From: Pantoea rodasii
GTDB lineage: Bacteria > Pseudomonadota > Gammaproteobacteria > Enterobacterales > Enterobacteriaceae
Assembly: GCF_002095465.1 (NCBI RefSeq)
Contig: NZ_MLFP01000006.1
Coordinates: 62,001 to 126,000 of the forward strand
Direction: 5' to 3'
Length of the DNA stretch: 64,000 nt
The notes under the pieces are model-generated. The model saw only the letters and a list, made by a program, of their open reading frames with translations. It was not told where the DNA came from and made no database searches. A program made the translations under genes and the position numbers. Shown here piece after piece: positions 24,407 through 34,875 of the stretch (its first letter is position 1; each line of letters starts with the position of its first letter).

Positions 24407-27374
24407 CGTTTGCAGACGCTCCCGCTGTCAATCCAATACTGCGCGTTGGCATTGCCCGTCGCAGACAGCGTATTCAGTTTCAGACTCAGTTGATCCAGCG
24501 GCACACGCGTGCCGTCATCCATGCGCGCATCGCTCAGCACCAAACGCTCGGGACCGAAGTTATCCGGGCCCGGCTGAACCGCCAGCTTAATGCGCAATAC
24601 GCTCTCGCCAGCGACTTTTCGCGCCAGCTGTGGGTCGGTAATGCTCAGGCTATACAGCGGCGAGGCAGGCCAGCGGTCGTTGTCCAACTGACGGAAGCCG
24701 AGACAGACGTTACCGCGAATACGGAAGCTACTTTTGCGATCCAGCGCGAAATCACCGCTGTCGAGATCGATCTCGCTGTAACACAGATTCTCATCACTCA
24801 GCGTGGCGTTCTCATCCAGCACACCCAGATAGCGAATGGTGGAGTAAGGCTCGAAATCACCGGCGCGGAACCAGAAGCTGCTGAGACGCAGATCCAGCGC
24901 CAGCAGACACAGCATCGCGCCCACGGCGGCGGTGGATTTCGGGTTATCAATGCGGCCCTGTTTGTTAAACGGATACCAGTCGCTGGTGTGATAGCCTTCC
25001 AGCGACAAAATACGGCTGCCTGGCAAAGGTTGCAGATGACGCACCAGCGCCTGAATGCCAGGGAAGCGTGAAGGGCGGCCCGTCAACAGCAGCACGTCGC
25101 ACTGATACAGCGACACCACTTCACACATGGCGCGCAAGGCCGGGATGATCGCCATGCGATGCTGCAGGAATTCACCGTGCAACTGCGCCATGCTCACCAC
25201 CAACGGGACATCCAGTAGATCGAAGCGGCTGTCACTGCCTAACGTGCGCTGAATCTCACCGTTCACAAATGCCAGCACGCTGCTGGCGGGTTTTTGCGGC
25301 ACCAGCTCGCCGAACAGCGCATTGATTTCACTGTGGCTGTCGAGCGGATCCCAGTTTTCGTAACGCTCCAGCACCGCCTGCGCCAGCGGAATAAACAGCT
25401 GTAAGGTGACTTGCTGGCGCAGCGTGGCCTGTCCGTCCATGCGGCTGTCGTGACCAAACAACTTGTTCATCAGCGGTTCGGCCAGCGTCAGGCCGGCTTT
25501 TTGCAGACTCTGCTGCAGCGCAGGCAGGATCCACAACTGGATCACATCCAGCAGAATATCGTCGCCCGCCACTTTAAAGCCTTCACGGAACAACAGGCGT
25601 GGGGTGATCTTGACGTTGTTGCCCTGGCCGTCATCAAGGCGATATTGGGTGATGGCCAGATCGGTGGTGCCGCCGCCAATATCAATCGAGGCGATACGCA
25701 GGCTTTTGCCCGGCACTTCGTCGGCTTCACGCGGACGATCGGGACGCGCCATGCTGCTAAAGAAGTCTTCCGCACGCCCGGCAAAGTTCACCTGGGTTTC
25801 GTTGAACAGCCACACCATTTGGCCGCAGGTGGCTTCGTCCCACTCCATCTGCACATCCGGCACCGGACGCAGGCTTTTTGACTGGCTCTGCAAGCTGAAA
25901 TCGTCTTCCGCCGGATGCCAGCCTTCGGCTTTCCACACCAACGCGATGGCTTCTTGCATGCGACGACGGAAAATCTCGCGCTCCGGTTTTGGCATCGCGG
26001 AGGGCAGCGTGAGGATCACATGACGCAGCTGGCGCGGTGCCTGGCTCTGCGGCATGCGCTGACGCTGGGCCACGCTGTTCATCTGCATCATCGCCTGCGC
26101 CAGCAGCTCGCACAGCATGAAGGTCATCAGCGAACTGCGGCTGTAGCTGGCGGAAAACACCGGCAAGCGATCGTCTTCTGCCAGCGCGTGCAACGGTTGG
26201 CCTTCATCATTCAGCAGTAACGTGAATGGCAGTGCCGTCGCCTGTGGTTCGTCACTGCTGCCATGGGCGTTGAAGCGCCAGCCTGGCTGATAGCGTGCTT
26301 CATCCCACAGATAACGACGTGGGCTGGAGAGGCCGGTGCTGCCTTCGGTCCCGGCACGTTGCAGTGCGAGGCGGCTGGCTTCACGACCGACGCGTGTTAA
26401 GGATGGCCACATAAAGGCGTTTTCGCGGCCGCTCTCCAGCGAGAAGTTGGCCTTACCAAAACGGGTCTCAGCGAATTCGAGACGGCTATCAAACAGCTCG
26501 TTGTAAACCTGATGAGGCTGGGAGAGATCGCGCAGTTGCAATTCATAGGTCTGACGCAGGCCGCTGCTCTCTTCGGCATGGTCTTCCACCAAAATGCCGC
26601 AGGTGTGCGAGTTGCCAACGTCGAGAATAATATCGACATTCACCGCCGGGGTTTGCAGCGACGTGGCCTGAATATAGATTTCCGCCAGATCCAGCTGTTC
26701 GCCCAGCAGCTCCAGCAGATTGAGATAGTGCGCCTGGTATTCAAATTCCCGCAGCGCCTGATTCAGCTCTTGCTCGCGACGTGACTCCAGCGCATTGACC
26801 TGCTGGCTAAAGGTTTCGCGCAGCCAGCCATCCACCCAGGTGTGATCCAGGAACTCGCCCAGCTCATAGTTGTGCCAGGCAAGGGCAAAACTCACGCCAT
26901 TCTGCGCATCGGCTTTGCTCAGACCGTGCTGCTCGCCGCCGTCCTGTTCTGGCACGAGGCGGGTATCAAATGCCAGCGTGATGCGATGGGTATTACCCGT
27001 GGCATCCGGCTGGTCGAGCGCCGCTAAGTGCAGACGTGCCCAGTTATCTGGGCCGCCAATAAACGTCGGCCGCTGGTGCAACGCAGCACCGGCAGCGGCA
27101 GCCACTGTTGTTCCAGCAGCATTAAGGAATCGGCCAGCGCGATATCCGACTCAGGACGCACCACTTCCGCCGCGCCACCATCCTCGGGATAAAGCAGGAA
27201 CTTGCCACTGTTGCCGTCAACGTTGAGCCGCAGCAGCGGGCCGTTGGCGGTTTGTCTGACGAACTGACGGCGTGCCTGCAAGGCAGGCAAACGCAAGCCA
27301 AAATCAAGAAACTGCACACCGCTATCTTCAATCAGCGTGATTTTTTGTTTGTCATCGATGAGGGGAGCCAACAT
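24403..27374 (-). pseudogene. srfB: SrfB-like actin/Hsp70-fold protein, frame interrupted
   Basis: About 990 residues in two pieces. The first 100 codons (VTLIEDSGVQF-like start ITLIEDSGVQFLDFG) run to ...QQWLPLPVLR, then the frame breaks near AA 27080-27081. One added base gives LRLHQRPTFIGGPDNWARL and joins the long C-terminal frame. The body carries two phosphate-binding loops of the actin/Hsp70 class: DVGNSHTCGILVE and SIDIGGGTTDLAIT. So an ATPase of that fold is likely. Homopolymer loss, probably a base-call error. Middle gene of srfABC. Confidence 0.87.
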
Positions 27375-27376
27375 GT

Positions 27377-28720
27377 TTACTTACTCTCACGCTTAATCGT
27401 CAACGGGAAGACCTGATCTGCGCCGTACTGCGCAGTGCAACTGGCGATACCATCACCGGCTTTACACACTAATTCCGGCATGCGGTAGCGCGATTTGTCG
27501 CTGCAGGTCGCAGTATAGCGGCTGCGTACCACCATGGTTCCTTCGACCGTCATGGCGGCGGTGACATCGGCTTTACAGCGAATGTTATCGCCCTGGGTAA
27601 TGGTGGCGATGCCTTTGCCGTTACGCAGCTGATAACGCAGGCTCGGCGGCTTACCGGTTGGCAGGTTAGTCTGACGCAGTACCACGCGCCAGGTGCCGTT
27701 AATAAATTTCACCGATCCGACGCGGGCATCTTCGGTGGTCATCACCAGATCGTCGGCTTTAGCCGGTTCGGTGTGTTCAGCAATCACCTCAGGCGGCGCA
27801 GGTGGCGCGGCAGGCTCAGGAGATGCGGTGACCGTGGCGGTTTTCTGTGGCAGCGTAGCCGCCAGTTTTTGTGCTTTTGCCACTACCGCGGGCGGGGTAA
27901 ACACCGGGGCGGGAATTTCAGCAACCTGGGCTGGCGCCGCCGCTTCAGGCGATGCGCTGTGTAGCCAGAACGCCACGCCAGCCGCAGCCACGGCAGCAAC
28001 CGGTAGCAACAAGACCAGCGGACGCAGTGCGGAAGGGCGTTTGACCGGTGCTGTCACCGGCAGGGGTTCAGGTTCGGGCGCTGGCGGTGGTATTTCTGGC
28101 TCAGGGGGAACGATGTCAACCGTCTCTTCCTGTACCGGTGTGGCGGCAGCGGCTGGGATTTCAATCAACGGTGCGATCACCGGTGCCACCACAACTGCGG
28201 TAACGGGCTCAGGCAGCAACGGCGGTAAATCCTCTTCCAGGCTGTCGCGCAGGCAGGCCAGCGCGTCATCACGCGAGCGCGCTTGTGGATCAACAAACCC
28301 CCAGAAAGTGATCACCGGTTTACCATCGACCAGGTAAACATATTGCTGATCCGGGAACTGCAGCGTTTTGCTCAGTAAGGCACCGAATAGGCGCATTGCC
28401 GGATTCTCCGCGTCGCGCGCACGCAGGCTGGCGGCCTGAAGATCCTGCTGATTCAGCGTCAGTAATTCCAGCGCTTTTTCTCGCTCGTGATCGCTGGCGC
28501 CGCGCCAGGATTTCACTTTGCCGTTGAAGGGCGCGTACCAGTCGAGGCGGTCACCGCGCTCGTTGGTTTGTGGAATGGCGAGACAGTTGGCCAGGGTGGT
28601 TTGGCGGCGCAGGCGCAGTGTTTCACGGATTTGCAGGGCAGAAGCCCAGACCGGCTGGCCGTTTTCACCCAATGCCAGAACCGTATCCAGATTGCCGCTG
28701 CGCAGAAAAGTTTTTGCCAC
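27377..28720 (-). CDS. srfA: SrfA-like membrane protein
   Basis: 447 residues, first gene of srfABC. Layout: cytoplasmic N-terminal domain (1-165), Pro/Glu/Ala-rich linker (170-228), one membrane span (about 231-254), another low-complexity linker, then a C-terminal domain of about 120 residues with four Cys that would face the periplasm. Only 2 bp separate it from srfB. A single-span protein joined to an actin-like ATPase and a P-loop protein suggests one complex, possibly moving or anchoring something at the inner membrane. Function unproven. Confidence 0.83.
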   Translation of the reverse strand: MAKTFLRSGNLDTVLALGENGQPVWASALQIRETLRLRRQTTLANCLAIPQTNERGDRLDWYAPFNGKVKSWRGASDHEREKALELLTLNQQDLQAASLRARDAENPAMRLFGALLSKTLQFPDQQYVYLVDGKPVITFWGFVDPQARSRDDALACLRDSLEEDLPPLLPEPVTAVVVAPVIAPLIEIPAAAATPVQEETVDIVPPEPEIPPPAPEPEPLPVTAPVKRPSALRPLVLLLPVAAVAAAGVAFWLHSASPEAAAPAQVAEIPAPVFTPPAVVAKAQKLAATLPQKTATVTASPEPAAPPAPPEVIAEHTEPAKADDLVMTTEDARVGSVKFINGTWRVVLRQTNLPTGKPPSLRYQLRNGKGIATITQGDNIRCKADVTAAMTVEGTMVVRSRYTATCSDKSRYRMPELVCKAGDGIASCTAQYGADQVFPLTIKRESK

Positions 28721-28873
28721 TCGTAGGGCCCTTATCGGTGGTTGCCTGAAGCAGAACAGTGTGTGTTGATGGCGATGGTAGTGATCTTAAGCCAAATGTC
28801 GGGCAATCAAACGGCGGATAAAGGGGGAAAAACAGGGCGTTTTTCCCGCGTGCGAGGGAGAGTTGCTGAAATT

Positions 28874-30052
28874 TTAAGCGCGAGGGCGTTGGCTGAGCAC
28901 CAGATGGGTGATCATGCCGCCGATTAATCCCCAAAAAGCAGAACCAATTCCCAGCAGTGAAACCCCGCTGGCGGTGATCAGGAACGCGATAATGGCGCTG
29001 TCACGATGCTCGGGTTCAACCAGCGCGCGTTGCAGACTGCCAGAAAGGGTTGCCAGCAAAGCCAAACCCGCCAGGGTGGCGATCAGTACCGGCGGCAGGG
29101 CACTGAGCAGGATAGCAATCAGCGCACCGGTAAATCCGGTGAGTAAATAGAAGATGCCGGCTATCGCCGAGGCCATCCAGCGACGTTTAGGATCGGCATC
29201 GACATCATCACCCATGCAAATGGCGGCGGTAATGGCGGCGATACACACGGAGAACCCCCCAAAGGGTGATAGCACCAGGGCGATAAAGCCGGTCCAGCCG
29301 GTAAGGGCTGAAACGGGCGGCTGATAGCCGTGCGCCTGCAGTGTGGCGATCCCCGGTGCATTTTGCGATGCCATGGTGACAAGGAAGTAGGGTAAGCCCA
29401 CGCCAATCAACGCCGCCAGATTGAACTGCGGCATGATGAACTCAGGCAAACTTAGCGTCAAAGCGTGTGGCGGGAAGTGAATCGCCTGCTGGCCGACGGC
29501 GACCAATACGCCCGCGATCAGCGCAAGGATAATGGCATAGCGTGGCAACCAGCGGCGGCTCAACAGCCACACCAGACACATACTGCCGCACAGGGCGAAG
29601 TTGCCCTGCAAGCCGGTAAACGTGCCAATGCCAAAACGCAGTAAAATCCCCGCCAGCATGGCCGCCGCCAGCGACTGCGGAATGTGGTTCATCAAGCGGG
29701 CAAACAGTCCGGTCACGCCACTCAACACGATTAGCGCATTGGTGGCGACAAAAACGCCAACCACTTCATTTAAGGTCAAACCCTGCACGCTGGTGGCCAG
29801 CAGTGCCGCCCCCGGTGTTGACCAGGCGGCCAGAATCGGCATTCGTGTCCAGACGGAAAGACCAAAAGAGGCCAGGCCCATGCCGATCCCCAGCATCGAC
29901 AGCCAGCCGCCGATCTGCTCGGGTGAGGCACCGGCAGCCTGTGCCGCCTGAAAAATTAAGGCGGCAGTGCTGCTGTAACCGACCAGCACGGCAATAAAGC
30001 CGGAAACCAGCATCGGAAAGGAGAAAGCGTTGCGTGAAGTGGCGGACATCAT
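28874..30052 (-). CDS. ydcO: BenE/YdcO-family transporter
   Basis: 392 residues with 11-12 membrane spans and the BenE family pattern (IGVGLPYFLVTMASQNAPG, LSPFGGFSVCIAAITAAI). The name benzoate transporter comes from Acinetobacter BenE; the enterobacterial substrate is not established. It is divergent from the XRE-cupin regulator, exactly as ydcO and ydcN (sutR) are in E. coli, with two palindromic operators between. Confidence 0.88.
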   Translation of the reverse strand: MMSATSRNAFSFPMLVSGFIAVLVGYSSTAALIFQAAQAAGASPEQIGGWLSMLGIGMGLASFGLSVWTRMPILAAWSTPGAALLATSVQGLTLNEVVGVFVATNALIVLSGVTGLFARLMNHIPQSLAAAMLAGILLRFGIGTFTGLQGNFALCGSMCLVWLLSRRWLPRYAIILALIAGVLVAVGQQAIHFPPHALTLSLPEFIMPQFNLAALIGVGLPYFLVTMASQNAPGIATLQAHGYQPPVSALTGWTGFIALVLSPFGGFSVCIAAITAAICMGDDVDADPKRRWMASAIAGIFYLLTGFTGALIAILLSALPPVLIATLAGLALLATLSGSLQRALVEPEHRDSAIIAFLITASGVSLLGIGSAFWGLIGGMITHLVLSQRPRA

Positions 30053-30068
30053 CGGATTACATCCTGCT

Positions 30069-30084
30069 GTGCGTTATAACGCAC
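30069..30084. promoter_or_regulatory. palindromic operator 1, SutR-type
   Basis: GTGCGTTATAACGCAC, a perfect 16-bp palindrome 17 bp upstream of the ydcO start. Confidence 0.8.
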
Positions 30085-30096
30085 ACTATTGCACGA

Positions 30097-30112
30097 GTGT
30101 GTTATAACGCAC
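30097..30112. promoter_or_regulatory. palindromic operator 2, SutR-type
   Basis: GTGTGTTATAACGCAC, one base from operator 1 and 28 bp from it (centre to centre), 38 bp before the regulator start. Confidence 0.8.
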
Positions 30113-30149
30113 AAGTGCTACACTGCGCGCGAATTTGCCGGGAGATATC

Positions 30150-30695
30150 ATGGAAAATCTGCATCAACATTTGAGTCTGGCGTTGAAACAACTGCGCCAG
30201 GCGAACGGCTGGAGCCTGACGCTGGCGGCAGATCGCACCGGTGTCAGCAAAGCCATGCTGGGTCAAATCGAGCGCGGAGAATCGAGTCCGACGGTGGCGA
30301 CGCTGTGGAAAATCGCCACCGGTTTCAATGTGCCTTTCTCCTTCTTTGTGCAGGGCAGCGAACAACCGCCGGGCCTCGCTGCGACCTTCAGCCAACCCAA
30401 TGCGCAAATGCAGGTGAAACCGCTGCTGCCTTATGATGCGCAACTGCGCTTTGATCTGCTCGAAGTCACCCTGGCGGGCGGTGCACAAAGTGATTCATCA
30501 GCGCATGAGAATGGCGTGATCGAGCAGGTCGTGGTACTGGAAGGCGAACTGCTGCTTTGCGTGGAAAGCACCTGGCGCCGATTACAAGCCGGCGAAGCCA
30601 GCCAGTTTGCTGCCGATACCCCGCACAGTTATCGTAATCCTCTCAGCACACCGTTGCGTTTTCACAGTTTGATTCATTACATCAAACGGCCATAA
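30150..30695 (+). CDS. sutR: XRE-cupin regulator SutR (YdcN)
   Basis: 181 residues: N-terminal Cro/C1 helix-turn-helix (GWSLTLAADRTGVSKAMLGQIERGES) and a C-terminal cupin (VVVLEGELLLCVESTWRRLQAGEA). In E. coli YdcN was renamed SutR for its link to sulfur utilisation genes. Start at ATG 30150, GGGAG upstream. Twin palindromes sit between it and ydcO, so it likely controls both. Confidence 0.87.
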   Translation: MENLHQHLSLALKQLRQANGWSLTLAADRTGVSKAMLGQIERGESSPTVATLWKIATGFNVPFSFFVQGSEQPPGLAATFSQPNAQMQVKPLLPYDAQLRFDLLEVTLAGGAQSDSSAHENGVIEQVVVLEGELLLCVESTWRRLQAGEASQFAADTPHSYRNPLSTPLRFHSLIHYIKRP

Positions 30696-30712
30696 GCGCT
30701 AATTACAAATTG

Positions 30713-30746
30713 ATACGAAGGTAAACTACACAGTTTGCCTTCGTAT
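30713..30746. promoter_or_regulatory. 34-bp inverted repeat, MarR-type operator
   Basis: ATACGAAGGTAAACT, spacer ACAC, then AGTTTGCCTTCGTAT: the arms pair over 14 of 15 positions. It sits about 38 bp before the marR-type gene, overlapping its likely promoter, as expected for autoregulation. Confidence 0.8.
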
Positions 30747-30783
30747 TTATATACTCGCGCTTCATCAGTAAGGAGAGGGTGCC

Positions 30784-31209
30784 ATGAGCGACCTGAATAG
30801 CGCGGCGGCGACCTTGCGCAGCATCAATGGCAAACTGGCGCGTCGTCTACGTGAATCGGCTCCACCGGGCGATCTTACCTGGCCTCAGGTTTCGGTGTTG
30901 GGCTATCTGGTGCGTGACGGCGCGATGACGGTGACCGAGCTGGCGATACTGGAAGGGGTGCGCAGTCAGTCGATGGGTGCGACGGTGGCCAGTTTGCAGG
31001 ATCGGGGATGGGTGCAGGGTGAAAACGATCCCCTGGATGGCCGCAAAACGCGTTATCAACCCACAGAAAGTTGCCTGAAGATGATTGCCGCGAACCGTGC
31101 GCAGCGCGATGACTGGTTGTTGAACAGTATCGCCACTACGCTCAATCCAACCGAACAGGACATCCTGCTGGCCGCTCTTCCCTTACTGCAACGTATTGCC
31201 GACCAATAA
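30784..31209 (+). CDS. MarR-family transcriptional regulator
   Basis: 141 residues with the winged helix-turn-helix (MTVTELAILEGVRSQSMGAT, DRGWVQGENDPLDGRKTRY, the Asp-Gly-Arg wing). AAGGAGAG precedes the ATG. It is followed after 17 bp by the isochorismatase-family hydrolase, so it probably regulates that gene through the large inverted repeat upstream. The effector is unknown; phenolic compounds are common for the family. Confidence 0.9.
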   Translation: MSDLNSAAATLRSINGKLARRLRESAPPGDLTWPQVSVLGYLVRDGAMTVTELAILEGVRSQSMGATVASLQDRGWVQGENDPLDGRKTRYQPTESCLKMIAANRAQRDDWLLNSIATTLNPTEQDILLAALPLLQRIADQ

Positions 31210-31226
31210 TCCTGAGAGGAATCAAC

Positions 31227-31787
31227 ATGGCTTTAACGACGTTAGACACGAAAACCGCGCTGATTGTCATCGATCTGCAGCACGGCATTGTACGCCTGCC
31301 TGTCACACCGCTGGCAGCGGAAACCGTGATTGCGCGTTGCGCACAGCTGGTTGACGCGTTCCATGGCAAACAGTTGCCGGTGGTGAAAGTGAATGTCGCC
31401 GGTGGCGCACCGGGTCGTAATGAACAGGCGCGTCACAGTGGTGAACTGCCTGATGATTGGGCGGTGCTGCTGCCGGAAATGGCGCTGCAGGCGGATGAGA
31501 TCGCCGTGACCAAAAAGACCTGGGGCGGTTTTTACAACACGGATTTACATCAACAGCTGCAACAGCGCGGCGTGACCCAAGTGGTCATTTGTGGCATCGC
31601 GACCAGCATTGGCGTAGAAGCCACGGCGCGTCAGGCTTATGAATTAGGTTACAACGTCACGTTGGCCACCGATGCGATGACCTGCCTGAATGCGGATACT
31701 CACCAAAACAGCGTGGAGCGTATCTTCCCACGTCTCGGTGAAACCGGTTCAACCACCGACGTGTTGGAACTGCTGAAGTCACTCTGA
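31227..31787 (+). CDS. isochorismatase-family hydrolase lacking the Cys nucleophile
   Basis: 186 residues of the cysteine-hydrolase/isochorismatase fold. Asp16 (LIVIDLQHGI) and Lys97 (TKKTWGGFYNTDL) are present, but the usual nucleophile position in GIATSIGVEATAR is Gly129 instead of Cys. That is the state of true isochorismatases, which cleave a vinyl ether without a covalent step, so an amidase role is unlikely. Second gene of a MarR operon; strong terminator after it. Confidence 0.88.
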   Translation: MALTTLDTKTALIVIDLQHGIVRLPVTPLAAETVIARCAQLVDAFHGKQLPVVKVNVAGGAPGRNEQARHSGELPDDWAVLLPEMALQADEIAVTKKTWGGFYNTDLHQQLQQRGVTQVVICGIATSIGVEATARQAYELGYNVTLATDAMTCLNADTHQNSVERIFPRLGETGSTTDVLELLKSL

Positions 31788-31840
31788 CTGCCTCGCGCAG
31801 ATTAAGTGCGCCCGCATTCCCGGAACGGCATTAAAAAAAA

Positions 31841-31867
31841 GCCCTGCAACGCATAGCATTGCAGGGC
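31841..31867. terminator. bidirectional terminator
   Basis: Nine-bp stem GCCCTGCAA / TTGCAGGGC, eight A before and TTTTT after, serving the hydrolase and the convergent pqqU. Confidence 0.92.
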
Positions 31868-31891
31868 TTTTTAATAACGGGGATCGGTTAG

Positions 31892-34014
31892 TTATTGAAA
31901 CGCATAACTCACCGTTAAACCTACGCTGTAGTTACGTCCTGGTGCCGGTTCGTAGTAGCGTCCGTTGCTCTCGTTAACGATCACCGAGCCTACGTAGTTG
32001 CGGTCAAACAGGTTGTCTACGCGGCTAAACAGATCCAGCGTCCAGTTCTGCACCAGCCACTTATAGCCTGAATTCAGGCCGAAAACGGTATAAGACGGCG
32101 CTTTGACATCGTTTTCATCGTCAGCCGCGATATCGCTCATATAACGCACATCACCGCCGGCATACCAGCCTTGTTCCGGTGCATACGCCAATCCGGCATA
32201 GGCCATATTGCGTGCAATGCCCGGAATACGGTTGCCATCACAGCTTTCAGTACCGCAGGCGTTGGAACGATAACGTGCGTCGAGCAGCGTCCATGCGGCT
32301 TTCAGTTGCCAGTCATAACCGAGCTGCTGATCCAGTCCTAACTCCAGGCCCCGACGACGGGTTTCACCGGCATTTTTATAGCTGGTGCGGCCTTCATAGC
32401 TGCTGTCAGAGACGATCTCGTTTTAGTCTCAGTCTGGAACACGGAAGCCGTAATCAAACCGTTACCGATACGCTTCTTCGTGCCAAGTTCCACAGTATCG
32501 CTGGTGGCCGGTTTCAGGTTGAGGTTGAGACCAGCCTGATCCGCGGCACGATACGACAGCTCATTCAGCGTCGGCGTTTCGAAACCACGTCCCGCAGAAA
32601 CATAGGCATTCCAGCTGTTATCAATCGCATATTTCAGTGAGGCGGCTGGCAGCCAGCGGTGATAACGACGATTGCCGCTGTCATCAGGATCTGATGAAGT
32701 GACGTAATAATCGTTGGAGTCGAAATTCACCGTACTGAGACGCACACCGGCATCCAGTGACCACTTATCGGTAAACTGCCAGGCGGTTTGCAGATATGGA
32801 TCGAGGTTCCACATCAGGTTGCGTTCATTGCGGCGCATATCGCCTTGAACACCGTAATCCGTCACGCCGTTGCTGGTGGTGAAGTTCTGATAGCCTTTGC
32901 GCTTTTCGGTCATGGTTTCATAGTCGAGACCGGCGGTCAGGGTAACAGGAAGGGTAAATACGGTGTCGCGATGCGTCCAGCGCGTATCAATACCCTGATA
33001 ATGGCGCGTCAGCGAAATCACGCCGCCAGGATAGCCCGCCGCCTGCTGTGTTGCTTTAGGAATCGATTGATACTGTGTGGTTTCACGCTCACCGGCGTAC
33101 ATCATCACGCTAAGATCGTCGTTCTCACTCATCTGGCGCAGATAGTGCAATCCGGCTTGTGTCTGATCCACGGTTTTACGCGCGTTGTAGAGCGAAACAT
33201 TGCTGGCAACCTGACGCGGATTGTCTTTCCACTGCGACTCGGTCAAACCGCCCGGATCCTGTGCATCCACGTGCACGCTGTTGAACAGCAACGTCAACGT
33301 GCTGGCATCATCAATGCGTACGCCAAGTTTGGCATTGCCGAGATTCTTCTGTGCCGAGCTGTGATCGCGATAGCCGTGGGTGGTGAAACGCGAGGCTGAA
33401 ACGGTGTAATTCACGTCACCGGCGTGCGTGCCATCACCGGTGGCTCCGCTGGCTTTAACACTGTTGCGCCAGCTGCCAAAACTGCCGTACCAGCTGCTGG
33501 CTTCTAGCGTAGTAGGCTGCTTACCGGTTTGCGTTTCAACGTTAATCACGCCGCCTGAAGAGTTACCGTACAGCGCGGAAAACGGGCCGCGCAGTACTTC
33601 GATATGGTCTATTGAGCCAATATCAATGTTAGAGGTCTGGCCCTGACCATCCGGCATGGTGGCAGGGATGCCGTCAACGTACAGGCGAATACCGCGCAGG
33701 CCGAAGGTCGAACGTGAACCAAAGCCGCGCACCGAAACTTGTAAATCCTGCGCATAGTTCTGACGGTTCTGGATCTGCAATCCCGGCACGCTAGCGAGAT
33801 TTTCAGAGAGGTTAACGCGTGGCGCCGCATGGCGCATATCCTCGCCAGACACCACACTCACCGCTGCCGGTGTATCCAATACGGATAAACCCGATCCCGC
33901 CGGCGCGGCACTGACCACCATGGTGTTGCTGCCATTATCCGCCGCCATCAACTGCAGGGGGAATAATGCAGGCAGCATCAGCAACGGTGCCTGTCGCAGT
34001 AAATCTATTTTCAT
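31892..34014 (-). pseudogene. pqqU: TonB-dependent PQQ receptor PqqU (YncD), frame interrupted
   Basis: Outer-membrane receptor that imports pyrroloquinoline quinone, as shown for E. coli YncD. Signal peptide, plug domain (NLSENLASVPGLQIQNRQ, RLYVDGIPATMPDGQGQT) and a beta barrel ending in aromatic Phe-Gln. The frame breaks at TTTT 32421-32424 (minus-strand AAAA); one added A gives ETKNEIVSDSSYEGRTSYKN and joins the C-terminal piece (SVIVNESNGRYYEPAPGRN). Start at ATG 34014. Probably intact in the organism. The PQQ biosynthesis operon lies 6.6 kb away. Confidence 0.92.
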
Positions 34015-34875
34015 TATGAAAGACCGTATAAAAGACGTGGAATGAACCAATGGGAACATTAATCGCGCATATGTTAATAGTTTTTTCAGTTAATGGAATG
34101 ACTTTTTAAGTTGTTGTTAATAATAAATGATATGACAAAGCCACGCATAGAGGTGGGCAAGGATGGGGGGCTCATTTAACAATTGATTTATAGAGTAAAC
34201 CTCTCATCACAATGGATGCTCATCCACACCCTTTTTACTGACACTACCGAGTCCCGGTCGCCCCCATATTCAGATAAATTCATGACATTTGAATTGAAAG
34301 CGGGGGTTTGAGATTGTCATTGTTTTAATTATGAAAATTTTGGTCGATTTATTTATTGAATTATAGCTACCAAAAGTGAGTGCTTTATTTGGAGTGAGAT
34401 TGCGGTGACGGGTGCTCATGGCTAAATGCCTCTCTCAGATATCGAATTGAAATCTCAAATAAGCACATAGCAGGATGATAGGTATACGTTGTGATGCATT
34501 GTTGGAACTGTGTTATCTGCAGGGTCCGTTTGACGATCTGCCTGATGGGCAAATGTCAGTTGGTGTGGGCATTGGATACCACTCCGTACCAAAGGGCCCA
34601 CTGCACGCGGTGAGCAATAAGCTCGTAGAAATAATTAATATTTTCATATTTCACACCTGTTTAAAAAAGTACATGGATAGTAATTGCTTAATCTCAAACA
34701 AAACCAAAACCAATCCTTGGCATAGCTCGAAGGATTTTGTTCCTGCTGCAAACTGCTGCGCATCGCAGTGAAAAAATCAAACCCTTATCGTGAGACTGTT
34801 GAGGAACCGGCTGGCTGTCAGCACGAATTTCTGTCAGTCTGGCGGTTTTGTCTGCAAGCACAAAAGGGAGTGAAT
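34015..34875. other. AT-rich gap without a convincing gene
   Basis: 860 bp of low GC relative to its neighbours. It should hold the pqqU promoter (minus strand). An open frame at 34475-34771 (plus) has AGG just before its ATG but a composition unlike a folded protein and no recognised family; it may be a relic. No clear terminator or repeat was seen. Confidence 0.5.

Noticed and set aside
34475..34771. 98-codon open frame on the plus strand in the AT-rich gap before the dehydrogenase gene
   Set aside because: It has AGG near its ATG but a low-complexity composition, no family resemblance and an AT-rich setting. At most a relic; kept only as a note in the gap entry.
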